DNA of 64,000 bases, from positions 84,343-148,342 of the forward strand of contig DXMV01000006.1 of NCBI GenBank assembly GCA_019414055.1. The letters run 5' to 3'. The position numbers were made by a program, and so were the translations under genes. Positions 8,426 through 15,845 of this stretch are shown here, in pieces. Positions within the stretch are counted from its first letter, which is position 1, and each line of letters opens with the position of its first letter. The notes beneath the pieces were generated by a model. That model was not told the DNA's origin. It ran no database searches and saw only the letters and a list, made by a program, of their open reading frames with translations. This stretch comes from Collinsella sp. (GTDB taxonomy: Bacteria; Actinomycetota; Coriobacteriia; Coriobacteriales; Coriobacteriaceae).

Positions 8426-9883
8426 ATGAGCGATAGCCAGAACATGTCCGATGAGGTGCGCGCCCGCCTGCGCGCCATTCCTTCCGTCAACGAGCTGCTT
8501 GCCGAGTGGCCGGTGGTGAAGGCGGCGGGGGAGACCTGCGACGCGGTGGTCCATGCTGCCGTGACGGCCGAGCTCGACGAGGAGCGCGCCGCCATTCGCG
8601 CCGGTGCCGCCCCGCGCTCTAAGCGCGACCTGGCCTCGGCCATCGAGTGGCGTGCGCATCGCTCCGCACTGCCGAGCCTGCGCCCCGCCGTCAACGCCAC
8701 GGGTGTGGTCATCCATACCAATCTGGGCCGTGCCCCGCTTGCGGAGTCGGCGGCAAAGGCCGTGGCCGAGGTCGCGCGTGGGTACAGCACGCTCGAGTAC
8801 AGTGTCGACACCTGTTCGCGCGGGTCGCGCAAGGAGCACGCCGCGCAACTGATCCGCTCGCTTGCCGGTGCCGAGGACGCGCTGGTCGTTAACAACAACG
8901 CCGCCGCTGTGCTGCTGGTGCTGGCGACCCATGCCGCGGGCAAGGAGGTCATCGTCAGCCGCGGCGAGCTTGTCGAGATCGGCGGCAGCTTCCGCATCCC
9001 CGATGTCATGGCGGCCTCGGGCGCCAAACTCGTCGAGGTCGGCGCCACCAACCGCACGCATCTGGGCGACTACGAGCGCGCCATCACGCCCGAAACGGCC
9101 ATGATCCTGAAGGTCCATCCCTCCAACTATCGCATCGAGGGTTTTCACGAGGAAGTGAGCTCAAGGGAGCTCGCCGCGCTGGCCCATAAGCACGGCCTGC
9201 TGTTCTATGAAGACCAGGGCTCGGGGGCACTGTTGCCTGACGACATCTTGGTGCGCGGCGGCGAAGAAACCACGCCGGCTTCGGTTTCGGCAGGGCTCGA
9301 TCTGGTGTCGTGCTCGGGCGATAAATTGCTCGGTGCCGCACAGGCGGGCATTATCATGGGCCGTCGCGATCTGGTCCAGGCCTGTGGGTCGCATCCTCTT
9401 ATGCGCGCCCTGCGCCCCGGCAAGTTGGCGCTCACGGCGCTCGAGGCCACACTGCGCATCTACATGGACGGGGCGGATGTGGCCCATCGCGAGGTGCCGG
9501 TGCTCAATATGCTCACGCTGCCGCAGGCCCATTTGGAACGACGTGCCCGCAAGCTGCGCGATCGTATGGTCGCCGGGCTCGATAAGGCCGGTTGCCCGTG
9601 CGCTGTTCAGGTGGAGATCGTCGAGGAATCGTCGACCCCCGGTGGCGGCTCGCTGCCTACCGTGGAGCTGCCCACGATGTGCGTTGCCGTGCGTCTTGTT
9701 GACGCGCGCCTGACGGTCGATGCGCTCAAGCGCTCACTTGTCCAGGACTTTGACACGCCGGTCGTCACGCGGACCTCGCACGATCGCATTTTGTTTGACG
9801 TCCGTACGCTTGTGGGCGACCGCGATATCGAGACGGCGGCGTCGACGCTTGCCGCATGCGTTGAGAAGGCGATTGCTCGATGA
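8426..9883 (+). CDS. selA: L-seryl-tRNA(Sec) selenium transferase SelA
   Basis: PLP enzyme that converts seryl-tRNA(Sec) to selenocysteyl-tRNA(Sec) using selenophosphate. The 485-residue length is typical. The N-terminal helical tRNA-binding region contains IPSVNELL. The core shows NATGVVIHTNLGRAPL and the Schiff-base Lys at K300 in SGDKLLGAAQAG. The ATG at 8426 follows GAAAGG. The gene overlaps selB by 4 bp (ATGA), and the cognate tRNA lies directly after selB, so the whole decoding set is contiguous except for selD, which is not in the window. Confidence 0.97.
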   Translation: MSDSQNMSDEVRARLRAIPSVNELLAEWPVVKAAGETCDAVVHAAVTAELDEERAAIRAGAAPRSKRDLASAIEWRAHRSALPSLRPAVNATGVVIHTNLGRAPLAESAAKAVAEVARGYSTLEYSVDTCSRGSRKEHAAQLIRSLAGAEDALVVNNNAAAVLLVLATHAAGKEVIVSRGELVEIGGSFRIPDVMAASGAKLVEVGATNRTHLGDYERAITPETAMILKVHPSNYRIEGFHEEVSSRELAALAHKHGLLFYEDQGSGALLPDDILVRGGEETTPASVSAGLDLVSCSGDKLLGAAQAGIIMGRRDLVQACGSHPLMRALRPGKLALTALEATLRIYMDGADVAHREVPVLNMLTLPQAHLERRARKLRDRMVAGLDKAGCPCAVQVEIVEESSTPGGGSLPTVELPTMCVAVRLVDARLTVDALKRSLVQDFDTPVVTRTSHDRILFDVRTLVGDRDIETAASTLAACVEKAIAR

Positions 9884-11847
9884 GTGAGGTTCAGGCGCTG
9901 GTGGAGTGCCCCGTTATCGTTGGCACGGCGGGCCACGTTGACCACGGCAAGTCGGCACTGATCGAGGCGCTGACCGGCAAGAATCCCGACCGTCTGGAGG
10001 TTGAGCGCCGCCGCGGTATGACCGTGGAGCTGGGCTTTGGCGAGCTGGCGCTGCCGAGTGGCAAGATTGTCGGCCTGGTCGACGTGCCGGGCCACGCGCA
10101 TTACTTGCGCGCTATGGTGCAGGGTGCCACGGGCATCGACGTGGCCGTGCTGGTGGTCTCTGCCGTTGAGGGTGTAATGCCGCAGACCCGCGAGCACGTG
10201 CATGTGCTGGAGCTGCTGGGCGTCACACACATGGTGGTGGCGCTGACGATGTGCGACCTGGCCGACGCCGAGATGACCGAGCTTGCCGAGCTCGATGTCG
10301 ATGACTTTTTGTCGGGTACCGTGTTTGCGGGCGCGCCGATTGTGCCCGTGTCGTCTAAGACGGGCGCGGGGATCGACGGGCTGCTTGCGGTGCTCGACGA
10401 GCAGGTTGCCGCTTGCTGGGACGCCTGCCGCGACCGTTCCGATCGGAGTGATGCCGCGCCGCGTCTGCCCATCGACCGCTGCTTTACGATTAAGGGTGTC
10501 GGCACCGTCGTGACGGGAACGCTGCACGATGCGCCGGTTGCGGTGGGCGAAGAGCTCGTCGCGCTGCCGTCGCGTACGGTCTGTCGCGTGCGCGGGATTC
10601 AGGTGCATGGCGATACGCCGCGGGCATTGCCCGGTCAGCGTGTGGCGCTCAACTTGGTGGGCGATGCCGTCGCCGCGCTCGATCGCGGAGAGATGCTCGG
10701 CGTGCAGGGTCGCTTTGGCCAGACGATGCGCTTTATGATGGTGTTCACTTACCTGGGCCGCGAGGGTGCCAAGCCGCGCGTGCTCGAGTCGGGCGCGCGC
10801 GTGCATGTGATGGCGGGTACGGCCGAGGTTGTCGGTCGCATCATGTTCATGGAGGGCGAGGCCCCCATGGCGGTGGGCGAGACCCGTATTGTTCAGGTGC
10901 GCTTGGAAAACTCGCTGCCGCTACGTGCCGGGGATCATGCCGTGGTGCTGTCCTATTCGCCCGTGATGCTTATCGGCGGCGGGCGCGTGCTGCTTTCGCG
11001 CTGCCGTCGCTCGCGCGAGCTTGCCGAAGGGGAGCGTTCGCTGTACGCGGCGCTCGAGTCCGGCGATATCGCGGGCAGTGTGGGCGCTTGGCTGGCGTTG
11101 CAGACGCTGCCGGTTACGGCGATTGATGTTGCCGAGACTTTGGATCTTGGAGTCGGCGAGGTCGATGCCGCACTGCGCGGGTTGGTGGCGCAGGGCTCCG
11201 TTCGCAAGCTTGCCGTGGGTGATGCGGACCTCTTGGCGGACGCCGTGGTGCTCGATGCCGCGATGGATGCACTGGCGGCGACCCTGTCAGCCATGCACGC
11301 GGCGGCTCCCAAGGAGACGGGCTTTACGCCCGGTGCCGTTGCCCATGCTGCGTGGCCTACCGCTGACGATAATGTTGCCGCAGCCCTGATTTCCGAGGGC
11401 TGCTCGCGTGGCGTGTGTGCCTCCGAGGGCGCTGAGGTGTTCGACCCACACTCCGCCGCCGCTGCGGCGCGTGTGGTGCGCGAGGCCTGCGAGCGCATCG
11501 TTTCCTTGCTGGACGAAGCTGGCCTCGATGCGCCGACGCTGCCCGAGGTTGGCGAGCAGTTGCAGCTCGATCGCGACACCATGACGCGAGCCCTGCGCGA
11601 GCTTTCGCTCAACCGCTCGATTGTGAAGGTCGAGCGCGATGTGGCCCTGTCTGCAGCCGCTGAGGACCGCGCGCGTGAGCTCGTCGCTGCCGCTATCGAG
11701 GCTGCTGGTGGCGCTGCTACCACGAGTGTGCTGCGCGAGGCCTTAGGTGTGTCGCGCAAGCGCGCCATCAGCATCTTGGAGCACCTGGATGCCGTGCGCT
11801 TTACGGTGCTCGACAAGGAAGCCGGCGGCCTGCGCTCCCTGCGCTAG
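9880..11847 (+). CDS. selB: Selenocysteine-specific elongation factor SelB
   Basis: GTP-dependent factor that delivers Sec-tRNA(Sec) to UGA codons by binding a SECIS hairpin in mRNA. G-domain motifs are GTAGHVDHGKS (residues 15-25), DVPGHAHYL and a SelB-like switch region. Two beta-barrel domains follow, and the C-terminal ~250 residues form the winged-helix repeats that bind SECIS RNA. 655 residues, slightly longer than the E. coli protein. It overlaps selA by 4 bp and ends 36 bp before the tRNA-Sec gene. Confidence 0.97.
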   Translation: MSEVQALVECPVIVGTAGHVDHGKSALIEALTGKNPDRLEVERRRGMTVELGFGELALPSGKIVGLVDVPGHAHYLRAMVQGATGIDVAVLVVSAVEGVMPQTREHVHVLELLGVTHMVVALTMCDLADAEMTELAELDVDDFLSGTVFAGAPIVPVSSKTGAGIDGLLAVLDEQVAACWDACRDRSDRSDAAPRLPIDRCFTIKGVGTVVTGTLHDAPVAVGEELVALPSRTVCRVRGIQVHGDTPRALPGQRVALNLVGDAVAALDRGEMLGVQGRFGQTMRFMMVFTYLGREGAKPRVLESGARVHVMAGTAEVVGRIMFMEGEAPMAVGETRIVQVRLENSLPLRAGDHAVVLSYSPVMLIGGGRVLLSRCRRSRELAEGERSLYAALESGDIAGSVGAWLALQTLPVTAIDVAETLDLGVGEVDAALRGLVAQGSVRKLAVGDADLLADAVVLDAAMDALAATLSAMHAAAPKETGFTPGAVAHAAWPTADDNVAAALISEGCSRGVCASEGAEVFDPHSAAAAARVVREACERIVSLLDEAGLDAPTLPEVGEQLQLDRDTMTRALRELSLNRSIVKVERDVALSAAAEDRARELVAAAIEAAGGAATTSVLREALGVSRKRAISILEHLDAVRFTVLDKEAGGLRSLR

Positions 11848-11883
11848 ATTGGCTGCTCTGTTTGGTAAAATACCGCCGCACTT

Positions 11884-11980
11884 GGGAACGGATGGGCTCC
11901 GGTGGGCTCCGCGGTCCTCAAAACCGTTGCGAGGCGTGCAAAACGTCTTGGATGTGTTCGATTCACATACGTTCCCGCCA
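11884..11980 (+). tRNA. selC: tRNA-Sec (anticodon TCA)
   Basis: A 97-nt selenocysteine tRNA with encoded CCA. Acceptor arm GGGAACG (11884-11890) pairs with CGTTCCC before G-CCA; the eighth position of the extended acceptor would be G opposite A. The six-bp D stem GGGCTC/GGGCTC closes a CGGT loop. Anticodon stem GCGGT/ACCGT holds loop CCTCAAA with TCA at 11918-11920. The long variable arm forms an 8-bp stem around GCAAA. The T arm is ATGTG-TTCGATT-CACAT. The base before the anticodon is C rather than the usual U33. A TAAAAT hexamer at 11866-11871 could be its -10 box. Confidence 0.96.
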
Positions 11981-12134
11981 TACGCTACCAGCGCTTTTGT
12001 GCTCGCGGTCTTGCTGCGTGCCGCAAAGGCGCTGTTTTGTTTTTGCACGAGCTTTTCGTAGCGCCGATATTTCGGCGGCTGTGTTTAGCTTCGTGCACCG
12101 GGTTTCGAGCATGCCGATGGAGGTGTTTTGCCGT

Positions 12135-12767
12135 ATGACTACCGTAAGACGGGCCGATCTTTCTTGCGTGGTCCAGGCGGGCGGGCTGTCGTCGCGCATG
12201 GGCTGCGATAAGGCACGCATGGCGTTTTGCGGCGAGCCGCTCATCGAGCGCGTGCTCGGTCGGCTGGCGCCAGTTGCCGGCGAGTTAGTCGTGACGACTT
12301 CGCGTCCCAGCGAGCTTGCCTATCTTGAGGAGCACGCGTTTGGCGGCCTGGTGCCGCGTGTGGTGGCGGACCTTGAAGGGCCGGCGGGCGCCATGCGCGG
12401 CATCGCGAGCTCGTTGGCCGCGGCCCGATTGCCGCTCGTGGCGATCGTCGCCTGCGATATGCCGTTTGTCTCGCCGGAACTCATCGGCGCGCTTGCCGAT
12501 TTTGTTGAGGCCGAGGCGCTCGACGTGTGCGTGCCGCACGAGGAGCGGGGGATTGAGCCGCTTTGCGCCGTCTGGCGCCGTGACGCATGTGCGCCGGCCG
12601 CCCAAGAGCTGCTCGCCTGCGACCGCCAGCGCATTCGATGCCTGATCAATCGCGTTCAGGCTGGTTATATGGATGAGCCGCAGATCGTTCAGGCCGCGGG
12701 CTCGACGCTCTGCTTCGAGAACGTCAATACGCCCGAGGAGTTTGCGGCGGCCGAGTTACTCGCCTAG
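12135..12767 (+). CDS. mobA: Molybdenum cofactor guanylyltransferase MobA
   Basis: Transfers GMP from GTP to molybdopterin to give the MGD cofactor used by DMSO-reductase-family enzymes such as the one at 6255-8363. The nucleotidyltransferase signature is VVQAGGLSSRMGCDKA near the N-terminus. It is followed by the LEGPAGAMRGI block, ACDMPFVSPEL (metal-binding Asp) and a C-terminal FENVNTPEE motif typical of MobA. 210 residues. The ATG at 12135 is chosen with GGAGG at 12119-12123; an in-frame extension further upstream would run through tRNA-Sec and is rejected. It lies between selC and the DUF3343 gene. Confidence 0.9.
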   Translation: MTTVRRADLSCVVQAGGLSSRMGCDKARMAFCGEPLIERVLGRLAPVAGELVVTTSRPSELAYLEEHAFGGLVPRVVADLEGPAGAMRGIASSLAAARLPLVAIVACDMPFVSPELIGALADFVEAEALDVCVPHEERGIEPLCAVWRRDACAPAAQELLACDRQRIRCLINRVQAGYMDEPQIVQAAGSTLCFENVNTPEEFAAAELLA

Positions 12768-12782
12768 ACGATTGGAGTTGCC

Positions 12783-13178
12783 ATGTCTCACGATATTTGT
12801 CCCGATACGGGAGAACCTTGCACTTGCGATGGTTCCGAGCCCTGTACCTGCGGCTGCGGTGGCTGTGGGCATACTGCGGAAGAGGAAGCGGCCGCCGCGG
12901 CGTATCGTGAGGCACATCGCGGCGGCCCGTCCGGTGATGCCCTCGACCATGAGCGCAAGATTATCGTGTCGTTCGACAGCACCTTCGATGTGATGGAATG
13001 CGAGCAGCTGTGCCTGGATGCCGGCGTGCCCGGGCGCATCATGCCGCTGCCGGGCTCCATTACCGCCGGCTGCGGACTGTGCTGGGCCATGCCGTTCTCG
13101 GGCGATGCGCTCGCCGCCTTCCGCGCCGCCACCGAGGGCCGCGTAACCCCTGCCGACTACCACCAACTCGTCCTCTAA
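12783..13178 (+). CDS. DUF3343 / Se-S carrier-like protein with Cys-rich N-terminus
   Basis: A 131-residue protein 15 bp after mobA. The C-terminal ~80 residues (IIVSFDSTFDVMECEQLC ... RIMPLPGSITAGCGLCWAMPF) match the DUF3343 fold, annotated in Pfam as a putative Se/S carrier-like domain. The GCGLC motif is the likely reactive site. The N-terminal ~30 residues are packed with cysteines (CPDTGEPCTC, PCTCGCGGCGH), followed by an Ala/Glu-rich linker. This is an unusual extension that could bind a metal or cluster. Position beside selAB, selC and mobA supports a role in selenium or sulfur handling, but no function is demonstrated for the family. Confidence 0.75.
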   Translation: MSHDICPDTGEPCTCDGSEPCTCGCGGCGHTAEEEAAAAAYREAHRGGPSGDALDHERKIIVSFDSTFDVMECEQLCLDAGVPGRIMPLPGSITAGCGLCWAMPFSGDALAAFRAATEGRVTPADYHQLVL

Positions 13179-13187
13179 CCACCAACA

Positions 13188-13220
13188 CCACCACAAAGGT
13201 GCCTGTCCCCAATGTGGTGG
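13188..13220. repeat. Short palindrome with CCTGTCCCC loop
   Basis: CCACCACA (13188-13195) and TGTGGTGG (13213-13220) form an 8-bp stem around a 17-nt loop containing GTGCCTGTCCCC. It resembles the hairpin at 27373-27405, which has GGCTGTCCC at its apex. It lies just after the DUF3343 gene and may act as a terminator, though no T run follows. Confidence 0.5.
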
Positions 13221-13435
13221 TTTGGAACATGTGGACGAAACAGCTTCGAAACACGCAATTTGCTCGTCAGGCGGTCAAAAAGCTATCTACCTGCATCGTA
13301 ATCAAAATGAAACATCCGCTCGTCGCCTTATTCGTAACTTTGTAGCAACAGTGCGATATTATCCATACTCGATAAAGTTCGCGGCGCATAGGGTGCCGCG
13401 ACCGACACTTTTCGTTTCCCATCATTGGAGGAAGC

Positions 13436-14791
13436 ATGAGCTACACGCAGAAAGTTCTCGACGAGCTCAAGGCCCGCTATCCCGAGCAGCCTGAGTTCAT
13501 CCAGGCCGCGACCGAGATCCTCGGCACCATCCAGCCGGCGCTCGACGCCCACCCCGAGTACGAGGAGGCCGCCCTGCTGGAGCGCCTCGTCGAGCCCGAG
13601 CGCATCGTCATGTTCCGTGTTCCCTGGGTCGACGACCAGGGCAAGGTCCAGGTCAACCGCGGTTACCGCGTCGAGTTCAACTCTGCCATTGGACCCTACA
13701 AGGGCGGCCTGCGCTTTAACCCCACGGTCACCCTGGGCATGCTCAAGTTCCTGGGCCTGGAGCAGATCCTCAAGAACAGCCTTACCACTCTTCCCATGGG
13801 TGGCGGCAAGGGCGGCTCCGACTTTGACCCCAAGGGCAAGTCCAACAACGAGATCATGCACTTCTGCCAGTCCTTCATGACCGAGCTCTATCGCCACATT
13901 GGCCCCAACACCGATGTTCCCGCCGGCGACCTGGGCGTTGGCGGCCGCGAGGTTGCCTACATGTTCGGTCAGTACAAGCGCCTGACCAACGAGTGGACCG
14001 GCGTCCTTACTGGTAAGGGCCTCTCCTTTGGCGGCTCGCTCGCCCGTACCGAGGCCACCGGCTACGGTTTGGTCTACTTTGTGGACGAGTACCTCAAGAG
14101 TCGCGGCGAGTCCTTCGAGGGTAAGAACGTTGTCGTTCACGGTTCCGGCAACGTCGCCATCTACGCTGTCCAGAAGGTCTCCCAGCTCGGCGGCAAGGTG
14201 CTCGCCTGCTCCGACACCCACGGCTGGGTCGAGGATCCCGACGGCATCGACTACACCGTGCTCGAGCATGTCTATAACAAGAAGCGCTCCGGCCACGACA
14301 AGGGCGTTACGCTCGCTATGTACGTCGACGAGAAGCCCAATGCCACGTGGCACGAGGGCGACGGCCGCGGCGTGTGGCAGCTGCCCTGCGACATCGCGCT
14401 GCCCTGCGCTCGCGAGAACACGCTGCTGCTCGAGGACGCCCAGGCGCTCGTCGCCAACGGCTGCAAGGTGGTCGGCGAGGGCGCGAACATGCCCACGACC
14501 ATCGAGGCCACGACCTACTTCCAGGAGAACGGCGTCGCCTTTATGCCCGGTAAGGCTGCCAACGCCGGCGGCGTGCTCGTGTCCGGCCTGGAGATGAGCC
14601 AGAACGCCGAGCACCTGTCCTGGACCTTCGAGGAGGTCGACGGCAAGCTCGAGCAGCTCATGCGCGGTATGTTCCACAACGTGGACGACACCGCCAAGGA
14701 GTACGGCCAGGAGGGCAACTTTGTCATGGGCGCCAACATCGCCGGCTTCCTGAAGGTCGCCGACGCCATGCTCGCCCAGGGTGTCTGCTAA
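13436..14791 (+). CDS. gdhA: Glutamate dehydrogenase (hexameric, probably NADP-specific)
   Basis: Reductive amination of 2-oxoglutarate to glutamate. 451 residues, the normal size of the bacterial hexameric enzyme. The glutamate-binding and catalytic stretch reads GPYKGGLRF and LPMGGGKGGSDFDPKGKS with the catalytic Lys. The Rossmann motif VVHGSGNVAIYA appears near residue 235. The ATG follows TTGGAGGAAGC. The 257-bp upstream gap contains one short palindrome and a TATTAT hexamer at 13357-13362 that could be a -10 box. It is monocistronic, with a strong terminator downstream. Confidence 0.96.
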   Translation: MSYTQKVLDELKARYPEQPEFIQAATEILGTIQPALDAHPEYEEAALLERLVEPERIVMFRVPWVDDQGKVQVNRGYRVEFNSAIGPYKGGLRFNPTVTLGMLKFLGLEQILKNSLTTLPMGGGKGGSDFDPKGKSNNEIMHFCQSFMTELYRHIGPNTDVPAGDLGVGGREVAYMFGQYKRLTNEWTGVLTGKGLSFGGSLARTEATGYGLVYFVDEYLKSRGESFEGKNVVVHGSGNVAIYAVQKVSQLGGKVLACSDTHGWVEDPDGIDYTVLEHVYNKKRSGHDKGVTLAMYVDEKPNATWHEGDGRGVWQLPCDIALPCARENTLLLEDAQALVANGCKVVGEGANMPTTIEATTYFQENGVAFMPGKAANAGGVLVSGLEMSQNAEHLSWTFEEVDGKLEQLMRGMFHNVDDTAKEYGQEGNFVMGANIAGFLKVADAMLAQGVC

Positions 14792-14835
14792 ATCCAGCTT
14801 GACATAGCTCCGTACAGCGCCAGCTGATGCGCTAA

Positions 14836-14867
14836 GGCTCCCGGCAATTCCTGCCGGGAGCCTTTTT
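14836..14867 (+). terminator. Intrinsic terminator of gdhA
   Basis: An 11-bp perfect stem GGCTCCCGGCA (14836-14846) / TGCCGGGAGCC (14852-14862), with loop ATTCC and a TTTTT tail. Confidence 0.94.
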
Positions 14868-14930
14868 CTATGGTGGCGAGGGTCGTGCGCCCTCGTTTGG
14901 TACACTTAGGGGTACTGGACAAGTAAAGAG

Positions 14931-15845
14931 ATGGGGGAGAACGTGCTCAAGTTCGGTACCTACGTCCGTGTTGGAAACGCGGCCGAAGCCTATGAGCTCT
15001 TACAGAAGAACCGCAACAATAAGATTGTGGGCGGCGGCATCTGGATGCGCCTGGGATCGCGTCGTGTGGCGACGGCGATTGACCTTTCGGCCTGCGGACT
15101 CGATCAGATCGAGGAGACCGAGACCGAGTTTCGCATCGGTGCCATGTGTACCCTGCGCCAGCTCGAGCGCCATGCCGAGCTCAACGCGCTCGTCAACAAT
15201 GTCTTTGAGTTTGCCGTCCACGACATCGTGGGTGTGCAGCTGCGCAATACCGCCACGGTGGGCGGCAGCATCTACGGCCGCTTTGGTTTTTCGGATGTGC
15301 TCTCGGCCTTTTTGGCGCTCGATTCGTACGTTGAGCTGACGGGTGCCGGACGTGTGCCGCTCGCCGAGTTTGTGAACATGGGCTACGTGCGCGACGTGAT
15401 CGAGCATGTTGTGGTCGTTAAGCATGATTACCGTGCAAGTTACGAGGCAGTACGCAAGGCCGCGACCGACTTTCCCTCCCTAAACGTCACCGCCGCCTGG
15501 TGGGATAACTGCTGGCATGTCACCGTGGGTGCTCGCCCGCTGCGTGCGACCCTGCTGCAGGGAGAGGCATGTGGCCTTACCGCCGAGCAGCCTTCCGAGG
15601 ACGAGCTGCGTGCCCTAGCCGCGTCCGTGCGCGCGCTGAGCTACGGCACCAACATGTGGGGCTCGGCCGACTACCGCCGCCGCATCTCGGCACCGCTGGC
15701 GATTCAGGCCGTGCGCCGCGCTGCCGGCATCGAGCTTTCGGCCGCGCTTGCCCGCGAGCTCGAGGGCGTGCAGATTCCCAAGCACGCCACGGACGAGTAT
15801 TCCTGCCGCCGCGTGCCCGGCGTCGATTCTAGCGAGGTGCGCTAA
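14931..15845 (+). CDS. Molybdenum hydroxylase FAD-binding subunit (XdhB/CoxM type)
   Basis: FAD subunit of a xanthine-dehydrogenase-type enzyme that passes electrons from the Mo/Fe-S subunit to NAD or another acceptor. The 304-residue protein has the PCMH-type FAD fold: KIVGGGIWMRLG near the N-terminus and QLRNTATVGGSIYGRFGFSD for FAD diphosphate binding. A CO-dehydrogenase-flavoprotein-like C-terminal domain follows. The start could be ATG 14931 or GTG 14943; the latter has GGGGGAGA just upstream. Its stop overlaps the start of the Mo subunit by one base. The natural substrate (purine, nicotinate or another heterocycle) cannot be read from sequence. Confidence 0.85.
   Translation: MGENVLKFGTYVRVGNAAEAYELLQKNRNNKIVGGGIWMRLGSRRVATAIDLSACGLDQIEETETEFRIGAMCTLRQLERHAELNALVNNVFEFAVHDIVGVQLRNTATVGGSIYGRFGFSDVLSAFLALDSYVELTGAGRVPLAEFVNMGYVRDVIEHVVVVKHDYRASYEAVRKAATDFPSLNVTAAWWDNCWHVTVGARPLRATLLQGEACGLTAEQPSEDELRALAASVRALSYGTNMWGSADYRRRISAPLAIQAVRRAAGIELSAALARELEGVQIPKHATDEYSCRRVPGVDSSEVR

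Noticed and set aside
11862..12134. N-terminal extension of MobA
   Set aside because: The frame stays open through the tRNA-Sec gene, but the MobA fold and a ribosome site place the start at 12135.
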